DNA from: Stenotrophomonas maltophilia
Lineage (GTDB): Bacteria > Pseudomonadota > Gammaproteobacteria > Xanthomonadales > Xanthomonadaceae
DNA length: 64,000 nt
Reading direction: 5' to 3'
Assembly: GCF_025642255.1 (NCBI RefSeq)
Contig: NZ_CP106759.1
Span: 186,001 to 250,000 of the forward strand
Shown here: one piece after another, positions 18,633-26,450 of the stretch
Numbering within the stretch: position 1 is the first letter of the stretch
Layout: every line of letters starts with the position of its first letter
The notes under the pieces: generated by a model
Seen by the model: the letters and a program-made list of their open reading frames with translations, nothing else
What the model was told of the DNA's origin: nothing
The model's database searches: none
Made by a program: the position numbers and the translations under genes

Positions 18633-19064
18633 ATGGGCAATGGACCGGTCACCATCAGCGCGCAGCTTGAAATCCCCGACGGCGAGATCGTCGAGCGTTT
18701 CGTGCGTGCCAGTGGTGCCGGTGGCCAGAACGTCAACAAGGTGTCCACCGCGGTGGAACTGCGTTTCGACGTGGCCAACTCGCCCTCGTTGCCCGAACCG
18801 TTGCGCGCGCGCCTGCTGGCGCGGCGTGACCGGCGGATGACCGGCGAAGGCGTGCTGGTCATCGACGCGCAACGCTTCCGGACCCAGGATCGCAATCGCG
18901 AGGATGCGCGCGAGCGGCTGGCGGCCTTCATCCAGGCCGGGTTGAGCGTGCCCAAACCGCGCAAGGCCACCAAGCCGACCCTCGGGTCGAAACTGCGTCG
19001 TCTGGACGCCAAACGCGGGCGCGCGCAGATCAAGCGCGGGCGCTCCTCACGTGACTGGGAGTGA
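18633..19064 (+). CDS. arfB: Alternative ribosome-rescue factor ArfB (peptidyl-tRNA hydrolase)
   Basis: ArfB frees ribosomes stalled on mRNAs without a stop codon by hydrolysing the peptidyl-tRNA. The catalytic GGQ is at residues 30-32 in RASGAGGQNVNKVSTAVELR. The C-terminal tail (about 105-143) is very basic (KPRKATKPTLGSKLRR, KRGRAQIKRGR) and would enter the empty mRNA channel. The 143-residue length separates it from the longer release factors 1 and 2. Confidence 0.94.
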   Translation: MGNGPVTISAQLEIPDGEIVERFVRASGAGGQNVNKVSTAVELRFDVANSPSLPEPLRARLLARRDRRMTGEGVLVIDAQRFRTQDRNREDARERLAAFIQAGLSVPKPRKATKPTLGSKLRRLDAKRGRAQIKRGRSSRDWE

Positions 19065-19068
19065 TTGC

Positions 19069-19671
19069 TTGAACAACCCGACTCCGTTGCTGCCGGCCAT
19101 CCCGCCGAACATGCCGCAGGTCAGATCCAACCCGTTCCTGCGCTGGCTGGCGCGCTGCACCCTGCGCATGGGCGGCTGGAAGGTGGTCGGCACCCTGCCG
19201 GACATCCCGAAGCTGGTCTTCATCATCGCCCCGCACTCGTCCAACTGGGACGGGTTCTGGGGCATGGCGGCCAAGATCGCACTGGGCATGAAGGTCAAGG
19301 TGCTGGGCAAGGCGTCGCTGTTCTGGTGGCCGCTGGGCCCGCTGCTGCACCGGCTGGGCGTGATCCCGCTGGACCGCAGCTCGCCGCAGGGAACCGTCGG
19401 CCAGGCCGTGGACCTGATCCGCAACAACGACAGGATGTGGTTCGCGATCACCCCTGAAGGCACCCGCAAGGCGGTCAAGGAATGGAAGGCCGGATTCCTG
19501 AAGATCGCGCGGATGGCCGATGTGCCGATCCTGACCGCCTATTTCCATTATCCGGAGAAGGTCATCGGCGTCGGTCCGCTGTTCCATCCCACCGGCGATG
19601 ACGTGGCCGACATGGCCGCCATCCGCGAGTTCTACCGGCCCTGGATCGGCAAGACCCGCGGTACGGTCTGA
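19069..19671 (+). CDS. 1-acyl-sn-glycerol-3-phosphate acyltransferase-like (PlsC family) protein
   Basis: The protein belongs to the lysophospholipid acyltransferase family, which transfers acyl chains to lysophospholipids or related acceptors at the membrane. Motif I, HX4D, is APHSSNWDGFW (His56-Asp61), and the second block is FAITPEGTRK. Of three possible starts I chose the TTG at 19069, because GGGAG lies seven bases upstream. The GTG at 19051 overlaps arfB, and an ATG at 19111 would also keep both motifs. The precise substrate cannot be read from the sequence. Confidence 0.82.
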   Translation: MNNPTPLLPAIPPNMPQVRSNPFLRWLARCTLRMGGWKVVGTLPDIPKLVFIIAPHSSNWDGFWGMAAKIALGMKVKVLGKASLFWWPLGPLLHRLGVIPLDRSSPQGTVGQAVDLIRNNDRMWFAITPEGTRKAVKEWKAGFLKIARMADVPILTAYFHYPEKVIGVGPLFHPTGDDVADMAAIREFYRPWIGKTRGTV

Positions 19672-19782
19672 GCCGGCCGCCAGTGAAGGTCCAGACGCCA
19701 CGTCCGGCACATGCCGGGCGAGCGCGACAGGAGTAGGGTGGACGGTCGGCATCCCATCCCGTCTGCCCAAGGAGCGTTTTAC

Positions 19783-21939
19783 ATGTCGCGTACCGTAGTC
19801 CTGGCCGCCGCCATCAGCCTGGCGCTGGCGGCCTGTTCCGGCAAGGAGTCCACCCCCGTGTCCGCAGCCCAGAATACCCCGGCCCAGCAGCCGGCCGATG
19901 CCTCCACCAACCCGCTGCTGAGCGCCAGCACGCTGCCGTTCCAGGCGCCGCCGTTCGACAAGATCAAGGACAGCGACTACCTGCCGGCGTTCGAGGAAGG
20001 CATGCGCCAGCACCTGGCCGACGTGCGCAAGATCGCCGACAACAGCGAGCCGGCCACCTTCGACAACACCATCGTGGCGATGGAGCGCAGCGGTGAGACC
20101 CTGACCCGCGTGTCGCGCATCTTCTTCGGCCTGGTGCAGGCCGATACCAACGATGCGCGCCAGAAGATCCAGGAAGAAGTCGCGCCGAAACTGGCCGCGC
20201 ACCAGGACGAGATCAGCCTCGACCCGAAGCTGTTCGCACGCGTGAAGTCGCTGTACGACCAGCGTGACACGCTGGGCCTGGACCCGGTGCAGAAGCGCCT
20301 GGTCGAGCATTACTACGACGGCCTGGTGCGTGCCGGTGCGCAGCTGTCCGACGCCGACAAGGCCAGCCTGCGCAAGCTCAACGTGGAAGAGACCACGCTT
20401 TCCACCCAGTTCCATACCCGCCTGGTCGCCGCCACCGCTGCCGCTGCCGTCATCGTGGACGACAAGGCCAAGCTGGCCGGCCTGGATGAGAACGCGATCA
20501 ACACCGCAGCTGCCGATGCGAAGGCGCGCAAGCTTGACGGCAAGTTCCTGCTGCCGCTGCAGAACACCACCCAGCAGCCGGTGCTTGGTTCGCTGAGCGA
20601 CCGCGACCAGCGCGCCGCCGTGCTCAAGGCCTCGGAAACCCGCGCCGAGCGCGGTGATGCCAACGACACCCGCCAGACCGTGCAGCGCCTGGCCCAACTG
20701 CGTGCGCAGAAGGCCAAGCTGCTGGGTTTCGACACCTTCGCCGACTACCAGCTGGGCGACCAGATGGCCAAGACCCCGGCCGCCGCGCTGAAGCTGCTGA
20801 CCGACACCGTGCCGGCTGCCACCGCCAAGGCACGTGCCGAAGCCGGCGAGATCCAGAAGGTGATCGACGCGCAGAAGGGCGGTTTCCAGGTTGCGGCCTC
20901 GGACTGGGACTTCTACGCCGAGCAGGTACGCAAGGCCAAGTACGATCTGGATGAGTCGCAGATCAAGCCCTATTTCGAGCTGGACAACGTGCTGCAGAAC
21001 GGCGTCTTCTACGCCGCCACCCAGCTGTACGGCATCACCTTCAAGCCACGTACCGACATTCCGACCTACCACCCGGACATGAAGGTGTACGAAGTGTTCG
21101 ACAAGGACGGCACCTCGCTGGCCCTGTTCTACACCGACTACTTCAAGCGTGACAGCAAGTCCGGTGGCGCGTGGATGGACGTGTTCGTCGAGCAGGATGG
21201 CCTGACCGGCGCCAAGCCGGTGGTCTACAACGTCTGCAACTTCACCAAGCCGGCCGAAGGCCAGCCGGCGCTGCTGAGCTTCGACGACGTCACCACCCTT
21301 TTCCACGAGTTCGGCCACGCCCTGCACGGCATGTTCTCGAACGTGAAGTACCCCTCGATCGCCGGCACGGCCACCTCGCGCGATTTCGTCGAGTTCCCGT
21401 CGCAGTTCAACGAGCACTGGGCGCTGGATCCGAAGGTGTTCGCCAACTACGCCAAGAACTACAAGACCGGCGAGCCGATGCCGCAGGAACTGGTCGACAA
21501 GATCCTCAAGGCGCGCAGCTTCAACCAGGGCTACGCCACCACCGAGTACCTGTCGGCTGCGCTGCTGGACCTGGCCTGGCACACGCAGAAGGCCGACGCG
21601 CCGCTGCAGGATGTCGGAGCCTTCGAAGCCAGCGCGCTGAAGAAGTTCAAGGTCGATCTGCCGCAGGTTCCGCCGCGCTACCGCACCACCTACTTCGACC
21701 ACATCTGGGGCGGTGGCTACTCGGCTGGCTACTACGCCTACTTCTGGGCGGAAGTGCTCGACCATGACGCCTTCCAGTGGTTCACCGAGAACGGTGGCCT
21801 GACCGCGGCCAATGGCCAGGAATTCCGCGACAAGATCCTCTCGCGCGGCAACAGCGTGGAGCTGTCGACCCTGTACCGCGATTTCCGCGGCAAGGACCCG
21901 TCGGTGGAGCCGCTGCTGAAGTTCCGCGGGCTGAAGTAA
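19783..21939 (+). CDS. dcp: M3 family zinc metallopeptidase lipoprotein (peptidyl-dipeptidase Dcp type)
   Basis: The 718-residue product starts with a lipoprotein signal (ISLALAAC; lipid-attached Cys at 18) and has a short Pro/Ala-rich linker. It then has the M3 fold with the thermolysin-like zinc site HEFGH at residues 508-512 and the downstream third ligand in FVEFPSQFNEHW. Family members cut dipeptides or short peptides. Localisation to the periplasmic face of a membrane is inferred from the lipobox. The ATG at 19783 follows AAGGAG (19769-19774). An intrinsic terminator ends the gene. Confidence 0.92.
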   Translation: MSRTVVLAAAISLALAACSGKESTPVSAAQNTPAQQPADASTNPLLSASTLPFQAPPFDKIKDSDYLPAFEEGMRQHLADVRKIADNSEPATFDNTIVAMERSGETLTRVSRIFFGLVQADTNDARQKIQEEVAPKLAAHQDEISLDPKLFARVKSLYDQRDTLGLDPVQKRLVEHYYDGLVRAGAQLSDADKASLRKLNVEETTLSTQFHTRLVAATAAAAVIVDDKAKLAGLDENAINTAAADAKARKLDGKFLLPLQNTTQQPVLGSLSDRDQRAAVLKASETRAERGDANDTRQTVQRLAQLRAQKAKLLGFDTFADYQLGDQMAKTPAAALKLLTDTVPAATAKARAEAGEIQKVIDAQKGGFQVAASDWDFYAEQVRKAKYDLDESQIKPYFELDNVLQNGVFYAATQLYGITFKPRTDIPTYHPDMKVYEVFDKDGTSLALFYTDYFKRDSKSGGAWMDVFVEQDGLTGAKPVVYNVCNFTKPAEGQPALLSFDDVTTLFHEFGHALHGMFSNVKYPSIAGTATSRDFVEFPSQFNEHWALDPKVFANYAKNYKTGEPMPQELVDKILKARSFNQGYATTEYLSAALLDLAWHTQKADAPLQDVGAFEASALKKFKVDLPQVPPRYRTTYFDHIWGGGYSAGYYAYFWAEVLDHDAFQWFTENGGLTAANGQEFRDKILSRGNSVELSTLYRDFRGKDPSVEPLLKFRGLK

Positions 21940-21946
21940 GAAAGCG

Positions 21947-21975
21947 AAAACGGCGGGGGCGACCCCGCCGTTTTT
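21947..21975 (+). terminator. Intrinsic terminator after the M3 peptidase gene
   Basis: AAAACGGCGGGG and CCCCGCCGTTTT form a 12-bp stem with a 4-base loop, directly followed by more T residues. This is a canonical rho-independent terminator, starting eight bases after the stop codon. Confidence 0.9.
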
Positions 21976-21981
21976 CTTTCT

Positions 21982-22077
21982 GTAGCGTCGAGCCATGCTC
22001 GACGTTCTTCTGTAGAGCCGAGCCCATGCTCGGCTGATGTTTCCTGGAAAGGCAGCCGAGCATGGGCTCGGCTCTAC
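21982..22077. repeat. Three SMAG units, the last two as an inverted pair
   Basis: SMAG hairpins lie at 21982-22004 (stem CGTCGAG/CTCGACG) and 22012-22035 (GTAGAGCCGAG...CTCGGCT), followed by a reversed copy of the second at 22054-22077. The inverted pair can fold into one long hairpin of more than 20 bp, in the convergent gap before the AroQ-like genes. Confidence 0.85.
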
Positions 22078-22085
22078 AAACAGCG

Positions 22086-22532
22086 TTACGTCCCCACGTG
22101 CACCCGGTTCGCCTGTTCGGCAAGGCCCAGGTGATCCAGCGCGATATCCAGCGCCAGCACGTAGCTCTGCGCGCCATAGCCGGCGGCGATGCCCAGGCGC
22201 TGGCCGATGCCGGCCGGCAGACAGGGCTCAGCCACCGCGCCGTCGTCATGCACCTCCACGTAGGCGTTGTGCAGATAGGGCAGCAGGCGCTGCAGACGCA
22301 GGCTGCCGGCACACGCGCCGGGATCGAGCAATGTCACTTCGCCGCGGCTGTGATCGGCCACGCGCAGGGCATCCAGCAGTTCCTGTTCCGAACCGCAGGC
22401 ACGGATGGCCACGCTGGTGCCGGCATCGATCGCACGGTGTACCAGCGACTTCAGTACCGGTGCCGGCAGCGGCAGTGCGGTACGGATCAATGTGCCGGCC
22501 GCTTCCGGGCCGCGGATGATGAAGATCGACAT
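22086..22532 (-). CDS. Divergent AroQ-like (type II 3-dehydroquinase fold) protein, second of a tandem pair
   Basis: The 148-residue product aligns by eye along its length with type II dehydroquinase. FIIRGPEAAG (4-13) takes the place of LNGPNLNLLG, LLDPGACAGS (68-77) the place of the INPGAxTHTS loop, and YVEVHDD (91-97) the place of IEVHxSN; GIAAGYGAQSYVLALDIAL matches the C-terminal helix. The catalytic Tyr loop and the usual RxxxxHHS arginine segment are missing, so enzyme activity is doubtful. It follows the related 133-residue gene by three bases. The assignment to the fold is an inference; the function is unknown. Confidence 0.65.
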   Translation of the reverse strand: MSIFIIRGPEAAGTLIRTALPLPAPVLKSLVHRAIDAGTSVAIRACGSEQELLDALRVADHSRGEVTLLDPGACAGSLRLQRLLPYLHNAYVEVHDDGAVAEPCLPAGIGQRLGIAAGYGAQSYVLALDIALDHLGLAEQANRVHVGT

Positions 22533-22535
22533 GGC

Positions 22536-22937
22536 TCAGCCCTCCTGCGCCAGGCGGCGGCCGACGATGGCCAGCGACAGCGGATAACCGGCCTGCTGGC
22601 TGCGCTGGTCGACCACCACCGCGGCCGGCCCATGCTGCAGGCGCAGGCGCGCGTCCAAGCCGGGTTCGCGGGCGCTCTGCAGTTCGATGTAATGCGCCGG
22701 CAGCCGCTCCAGGGCGGCCTGCAGCGCGCTGCCCTCGGCCTGCCATTGCGCCTCGTCGGCCACGCCCACGTCCAGCAGTACCCAGTCGGCCGAGCGCGCC
22801 TGCGGCTGGCACAGGCACTGGCGCACTTCGGACAGGCTGGCGCAGTCGCTGCACAGCACGCGGTGGCCGGACAACTGCGCCGGCAGCTGCGGACGCGGTG
22901 CCGATGAAGAGGCGTGGCGGATCACCAGGAGGGTCAT
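22536..22937 (-). CDS. Very divergent AroQ-like protein, first of a tandem pair
   Basis: The 133-residue product resembles the gene that follows it: DWVLLDVGVADEAQWQ and HYIELQSAREP line up with its LLDPGACAGS and YVEVHDD blocks, and both end in GYxLSLAI-like helices. Compared with type II dehydroquinase it keeps the AREP of the substrate-lid motif but has lost the NGPNLN segment and the EVH histidine. I chose the ATG at 22937; the open frame runs on to 23840 through the lepB gene without meaning. The stop is three bases before the next start, so the two are surely cotranscribed. Function unknown. Confidence 0.6.
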   Translation of the reverse strand: MTLLVIRHASSSAPRPQLPAQLSGHRVLCSDCASLSEVRQCLCQPQARSADWVLLDVGVADEAQWQAEGSALQAALERLPAHYIELQSAREPGLDARLRLQHGPAAVVVDQRSQQAGYPLSLAIVGRRLAQEG

Positions 22938-23055
22938 ACAACACCTTGCGGAAAGCGCCGTTCGGCGCGGTGGGCAGACGATGCGCGCAGTGCCCGTAAA
23001 GGTGCGATGCCGGGCGCCGGGCCCGGGCGTAAAACCTGCGTAACCCTGCATCGGC

Positions 23056-23126
23056 AGCGCCGGGCCATGCCCGGAGAGCACATGGCGCGGCCGTTCCAAC
23101 ACTCGGCCGGGCATGGCCCGGCGCGA
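23056..23126. repeat. Inverted pair of SMAG-like units
   Basis: AGCGCCGGG-CCATG-CCCGG at 23056-23074 and a reversed copy at about 23104-23126 lie in the 249-base gap between the divergent AroQ-like pair and lepB. The GTAG head is altered in both. Promoters for both directions must lie in this gap, but I cannot place them. Confidence 0.7.
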
Positions 23127-23186
23127 CCGGGAACCTCTTGCACCCGGATGGGGTCTGAAGACCCTGCCACCCCATCGGAACCTGAC

Positions 23187-23813
23187 ATGGATGCTGTTGC
23201 CCGACCGCCGTTCCCGCAACGCGCTCTCGCCTGGCTGAAGAAGGAGGCGCTGCCGCTGCTGCTCATGCTGGGCCTGCTCGCCGCCGCCCGCGACACCCTC
23301 GCCAATCATTACGTGGTGCCCAGTGGCTCGATGCAGCCGACCCTGCAGCCCGGTGACCGGGTGGTGGTGGACATGCGTGCCTATGGCCTGCGCCTGCCGT
23401 TCACCAACACGTCCCTGCTGTCCACCGGCCAGCCGCAGCGCGGCGAGGTGGCGGTATTCGATTCGCCTGCCGACGGCACCCGCCTGATCAAGCGGGTCGC
23501 CGCCGTGGCCGGCGACCACGTGCAACTGCACGAGGGCCACCTGAGCATCAACGGCCACCCGCTGCAGATGGCCGACCTGCAGGACGTGGAGGCCTTCGGC
23601 AGCCGCCGTGCGCGCCTGGACCTGGACATGGGCGGTGGTCCCGACATTGCGGACCTGGTGGTACCGGCCGGCAAGCTGCTGGTACTGGGGGATCATCGCG
23701 GCAACAGTTTCGATGGACGCTTCTTCGGCTTCGTCGACGCCGACAAGGTCTACGGGCGCGCGGTGGCCGTCTACTACCGCCGTGGCGATGGCTTCCAGTG
23801 GCAGCACCTGTGA
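23187..23813 (+). CDS. lepB: Signal peptidase I
   Basis: This inner-membrane serine protease removes signal peptides from exported proteins. The Ser/Lys dyad is Ser48 in YVVPSGSMQPTLQPGD and Lys102 in TRLIKRVAAVAGD; the third box is LVLGDHRGNSFDGR. There is only one transmembrane segment (about 21-36), and the 208-residue length is shorter than the usual LepB, so this may be a second signal peptidase with special substrates. It stands alone, away from lepA and era. Confidence 0.9.
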   Translation: MDAVARPPFPQRALAWLKKEALPLLLMLGLLAAARDTLANHYVVPSGSMQPTLQPGDRVVVDMRAYGLRLPFTNTSLLSTGQPQRGEVAVFDSPADGTRLIKRVAAVAGDHVQLHEGHLSINGHPLQMADLQDVEAFGSRRARLDLDMGGGPDIADLVVPAGKLLVLGDHRGNSFDGRFFGFVDADKVYGRAVAVYYRRGDGFQWQHL

Positions 23814-23826
23814 GCTGAATCGATAC

Positions 23827-23851
23827 GTCAGGGATATCAATCCTGACTTTT
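23827..23851 (+). terminator. Short hairpin with T-tract after lepB
   Basis: GTCAGG and CCTGAC form a 6-bp stem around GATATCAAT, followed by TTTT. It could be the lepB terminator. The symmetric, AT-rich centre also fits an operator for the MFS gene downstream. Confidence 0.45.
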
Positions 23852-23935
23852 CAGGTTATGGATCGACTGGGTGGACGGGCCTAGTCTGGGGCCCGTTCCC
23901 TCCACCCCGGCCGCCCCCTACGGCCCTTCGATCCC

Positions 23936-25192
23936 ATGACTGGCGAAACCGCCGCGGCCCCCGAACGTCGCTTCCCTCCTGCCGATTCCAGCCCCGAGAC
24001 ACGCATCCAGCAGGGCACGCCAGCGTTCCGCCGCACGGCGGTCGCGCTGTTCCTGGCCGGCTTCTCCACCTTTGGCCTGCTGTACACGGTGCAGCCGTTG
24101 CTGCCCGAGTTTAGCCGCCACTTCGGCGTCTCCGCCGCCGGCAGCGCGATGTCGCTGTCACTGACCACCGGCACGCTGGCCGTGGCGATGCTGCTGGCCG
24201 GGCTGCTGTCCGACGCCGTGGGCCGCAGGCCGTTGATGATCGTCGCCCTGCTGGCCTCGGCCATCCTCTCGCTGAGTACCGCCCTGGTCGATGACTGGAC
24301 CACGCTGCTGGTGCTGCGCACCCTGCTGGGCCTGGCCCTGAGTGGCGTGCCGGCGGTGGCGATGACCTATCTGGTCGAAGAAATGGACAGCCGCGCACTG
24401 GGCCTGGCGATGGGCCTGTACATCGGCGGCAACGCGATCGGTGGCATGAGCGGGCGCCTGCTCGCCGGCATCATCGCCGACCATTGGGGGTGGCGCTGGG
24501 GCATCGGCGTGGTCTCGATCATCGCCGTGGCCAGCACCGTGCTGCTGTGGCTGCAGCTGCCGCCATCGCGGCATTTCCAGGCCCGTCGCGGCGGCCTGCG
24601 CCAGCTGCCGTCGCGCTGGCGCACGTTGTTCGCCGATCCCGGCCTGCCGTGGCTGTTCGCCACCTCCTTCGTGTTGATGGGCGTATTCGTCACCCTCTAC
24701 AACTACCTCGGCTATCACCTGCTGGCGCCGCCGTACCACCTCAGCCAGACCGTGGTCGGGCTGATCTTCAGCGTCTACCTGGTCGGTACGTTCAGCTCGG
24801 CATGGATGGGCCAACAGGCCACGCGGTACGGCCGTGGGCGCGTCCTGTCGATCTCCTTCGTGCTTATCGGTGCCGGCATCGCGCTGCTGGCGATGCCGTG
24901 GCTGACCACGATGGCGCTGGGCATCGCGCTGGTGACCTTCGGCTTCTTCGGCGGTCATTCGGTCGCCAGCAGCTGGGTCGGCAGCCGGGCGGGCATGATG
25001 CGCGCGGAAGCCTCGGCACTGTATCTGTTCGCCTACTACCTGGGGTCGAGCGTGCTGGGCGGTGTGGGCGGGCTTGCCTACGCCGCGTGGGACTGGCTGG
25101 GGGTGTGCGCGTTCGCGGCAGTGCTGACCCTGCTTGGCGGTGGCATCGTCTGGGCGTTGCAGCAGCGGGCCCCGCAGCCGGTGACGGCCTGA
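23936..25192 (+). CDS. Major facilitator superfamily drug/sugar efflux transporter
   Basis: The 418-residue inner-membrane protein has about twelve hydrophobic segments starting near residue 35. The MFS loop 2-3 signature is GLLSDAVGRRPLMI, and RTLLGLALSGVPAVAMTYLVEEM is typical of the YnfM/AraJ efflux group. A polar N-terminus of about 30 residues precedes the first membrane segment. The gene is convergent with a LysR gene, which in similar transporters often controls the exporter. The substrate is unknown. Confidence 0.87.
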   Translation: MTGETAAAPERRFPPADSSPETRIQQGTPAFRRTAVALFLAGFSTFGLLYTVQPLLPEFSRHFGVSAAGSAMSLSLTTGTLAVAMLLAGLLSDAVGRRPLMIVALLASAILSLSTALVDDWTTLLVLRTLLGLALSGVPAVAMTYLVEEMDSRALGLAMGLYIGGNAIGGMSGRLLAGIIADHWGWRWGIGVVSIIAVASTVLLWLQLPPSRHFQARRGGLRQLPSRWRTLFADPGLPWLFATSFVLMGVFVTLYNYLGYHLLAPPYHLSQTVVGLIFSVYLVGTFSSAWMGQQATRYGRGRVLSISFVLIGAGIALLAMPWLTTMALGIALVTFGFFGGHSVASSWVGSRAGMMRAEASALYLFAYYLGSSVLGGVGGLAYAAWDWLGVCAFAAVLTLLGGGIVWALQQRAPQPVTA

Positions 25193-25193
25193 T

Positions 25194-25218
25194 GCTCGCC
25201 GGGCCATGCCCGGCGAGC
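25194..25218. repeat. SMAG-type perfect hairpin between convergent genes
   Basis: GCTCGCCGGG-CCATG-CCCGGCGAGC is a perfect 10-bp stem. It starts two bases after the MFS stop and ends 16 bases from the LysR stop, so it could act as a bidirectional transcript end. Confidence 0.75.
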
Positions 25219-25233
25219 GCGCAGCGCGGCGCT

Positions 25234-26142
25234 TCACTCTTCGGCGAACGCGCCGCGCAGCAGGCCGGCGAAGTTGCGGATCAGCGGCGTCACTCCCTCA
25301 CGGCGCCATGCCAGCTGCACCTCCGAGTGCGCGCCGGCATCGGCCAGCGCGACAAAGCGCGCGCCTTCCACCCGGATGTGGTCGCACGAGGACGGCAGGA
25401 TCGCCGCACCCAGGCCAGCCGCCGCCAGGCTGATCAGCGTGGACGCCTCACCGGCTTCCTGCACGATGCGTGGAGTGAATCCGGCAGCCGCGCACAGCGC
25501 GATCATGTGGTCATGGATGCCGGCGCCGGCACTGCGTCGAAAGGCCACGAACGGTTCCTGCGCGAACGCACGCAGCGACAGCGTTCCCTGTTCCGGAAGC
25601 CGGCGCAGGGCAGGGTGGTCGGCATGCACGATCAACGCCAGCGGATCGACGAACAGGCTGTGCGCAACCAGTTCCGGCGGCAGCGCGCGCTTGCGGATGA
25701 TGCCCACGTCCAGTGAACCGTCGAGCAGGGCGTCGATCTGCTGCAGCGTGTTCATCTCGCTCAGCTGCAGCCGCACCTGCGGATACTGCTGGCGGTAGCG
25801 CAGGATCGAGCGCGGAATCTGCGGCGACAGCGGTGTGGCCCGGGTCAGCCCGATATGCAGCTCACCCTGTTCGCCGCGCTGTGCGCGCTGCACCTCGTCC
25901 ACTGCCGTCTCCACCTGCTGCACGATGGCCCGCGCGCGCTCCTGCAGCAGTTCACCGGCAGGCGTCAGCTGCACGCGGCGATGGCTGCGCACGAACAGGC
26001 GCGCCCCGATCAGGTCCTCCAGCTGGCGGATCTGCTGGCTGAGCGGCGGCTGCGACATGCCCAGCCGCTCGGCCGCCTGGCCGAAGTGCAGGGTCTCGGC
26101 AACGGCAAGGAAATAGCGCAGGTGGCGCAGTTCGATGGACAT
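25234..26142 (-). CDS. LysR family transcriptional regulator
   Basis: The 302-residue protein has the N-terminal helix-turn-helix FGQAAERLGMSQPPLSQQIRQLE (about 20-43) and a C-terminal periplasmic-binding-like effector domain (about 92-295). The HFGQAAERLGMSQPPLSQQI form is common in regulators of aromatic or efflux genes. Its effector and targets are unknown; the adjacent convergent MFS transporter is the obvious candidate. Confidence 0.88.
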   Translation of the reverse strand: MSIELRHLRYFLAVAETLHFGQAAERLGMSQPPLSQQIRQLEDLIGARLFVRSHRRVQLTPAGELLQERARAIVQQVETAVDEVQRAQRGEQGELHIGLTRATPLSPQIPRSILRYRQQYPQVRLQLSEMNTLQQIDALLDGSLDVGIIRKRALPPELVAHSLFVDPLALIVHADHPALRRLPEQGTLSLRAFAQEPFVAFRRSAGAGIHDHMIALCAAAGFTPRIVQEAGEASTLISLAAAGLGAAILPSSCDHIRVEGARFVALADAGAHSEVQLAWRREGVTPLIRNFAGLLRGAFAEE

Positions 26143-26197
26143 GCGCCCAGTCTATTCATCGCCAGCCGGAAATGAATCAGAGGTTGGATCCGACCCC

Positions 26198-26437
26198 GTG
26201 CCGACCAACGGTCGGCACCCGCCAACAGCAGCTGGCACTAAACAGCAGAGGGAAACTGTCGAAGGCGGGGTGGGTCCGGTTGCGGGGGTGTGAGCGGCAT
26301 GGATGCCGCGACCAAGCCCCCATGGACGGGTTTACGGCGCCCCCCGCAACCGGACCCATCCCGCCGTCCCACACATAGCCAGCTGTTGCCGTTGCTTCGG
26401 CTTGAGGCTTCGGCAGGTGCAGGGCGGCAGCCCTGCA
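26198..26437. repeat. Composite palindromic intergenic element (about 240 bases)
   Basis: This gap between two LysR genes holds three repeat parts. GTGCCGACC-AAC-GGTCGGCAC is at 26198-26218. A 24-bp arm at 26263-26287 pairs with 26340-26365 (GTGGGTCCGGTTGCGGGGG type) around a 52-base loop that itself holds GCGGCAT-G-GATGCCGC. A third hairpin, GCAGGGC-GGC-AGCCCTGC, lies near 26420-26440 just after the downstream LysR gene. Part of the element recurs at 63228-63314. Small open frames across it are repeat-derived, not genes. Confidence 0.8.
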
Positions 26438-26450
26438 AACCAGAACCCCC

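Noticed and set aside
19030..21996. A 988-codon minus-strand open frame opposite the M3 peptidase gene
   Set aside because: The plus strand encodes a clear M3 peptidase with a lipobox and HEFGH. The long opposite frame is Gly/Arg/His/Val-rich, as arises from high GC at third positions, and has no family motif.
23187..23840. Extension of the first AroQ-like protein to 434 residues through the lepB gene
   Set aside because: The added N-terminal part is antisense to the clear signal peptidase. The ATG at 22937 gives a protein that matches its neighbour in size and order of motifs.
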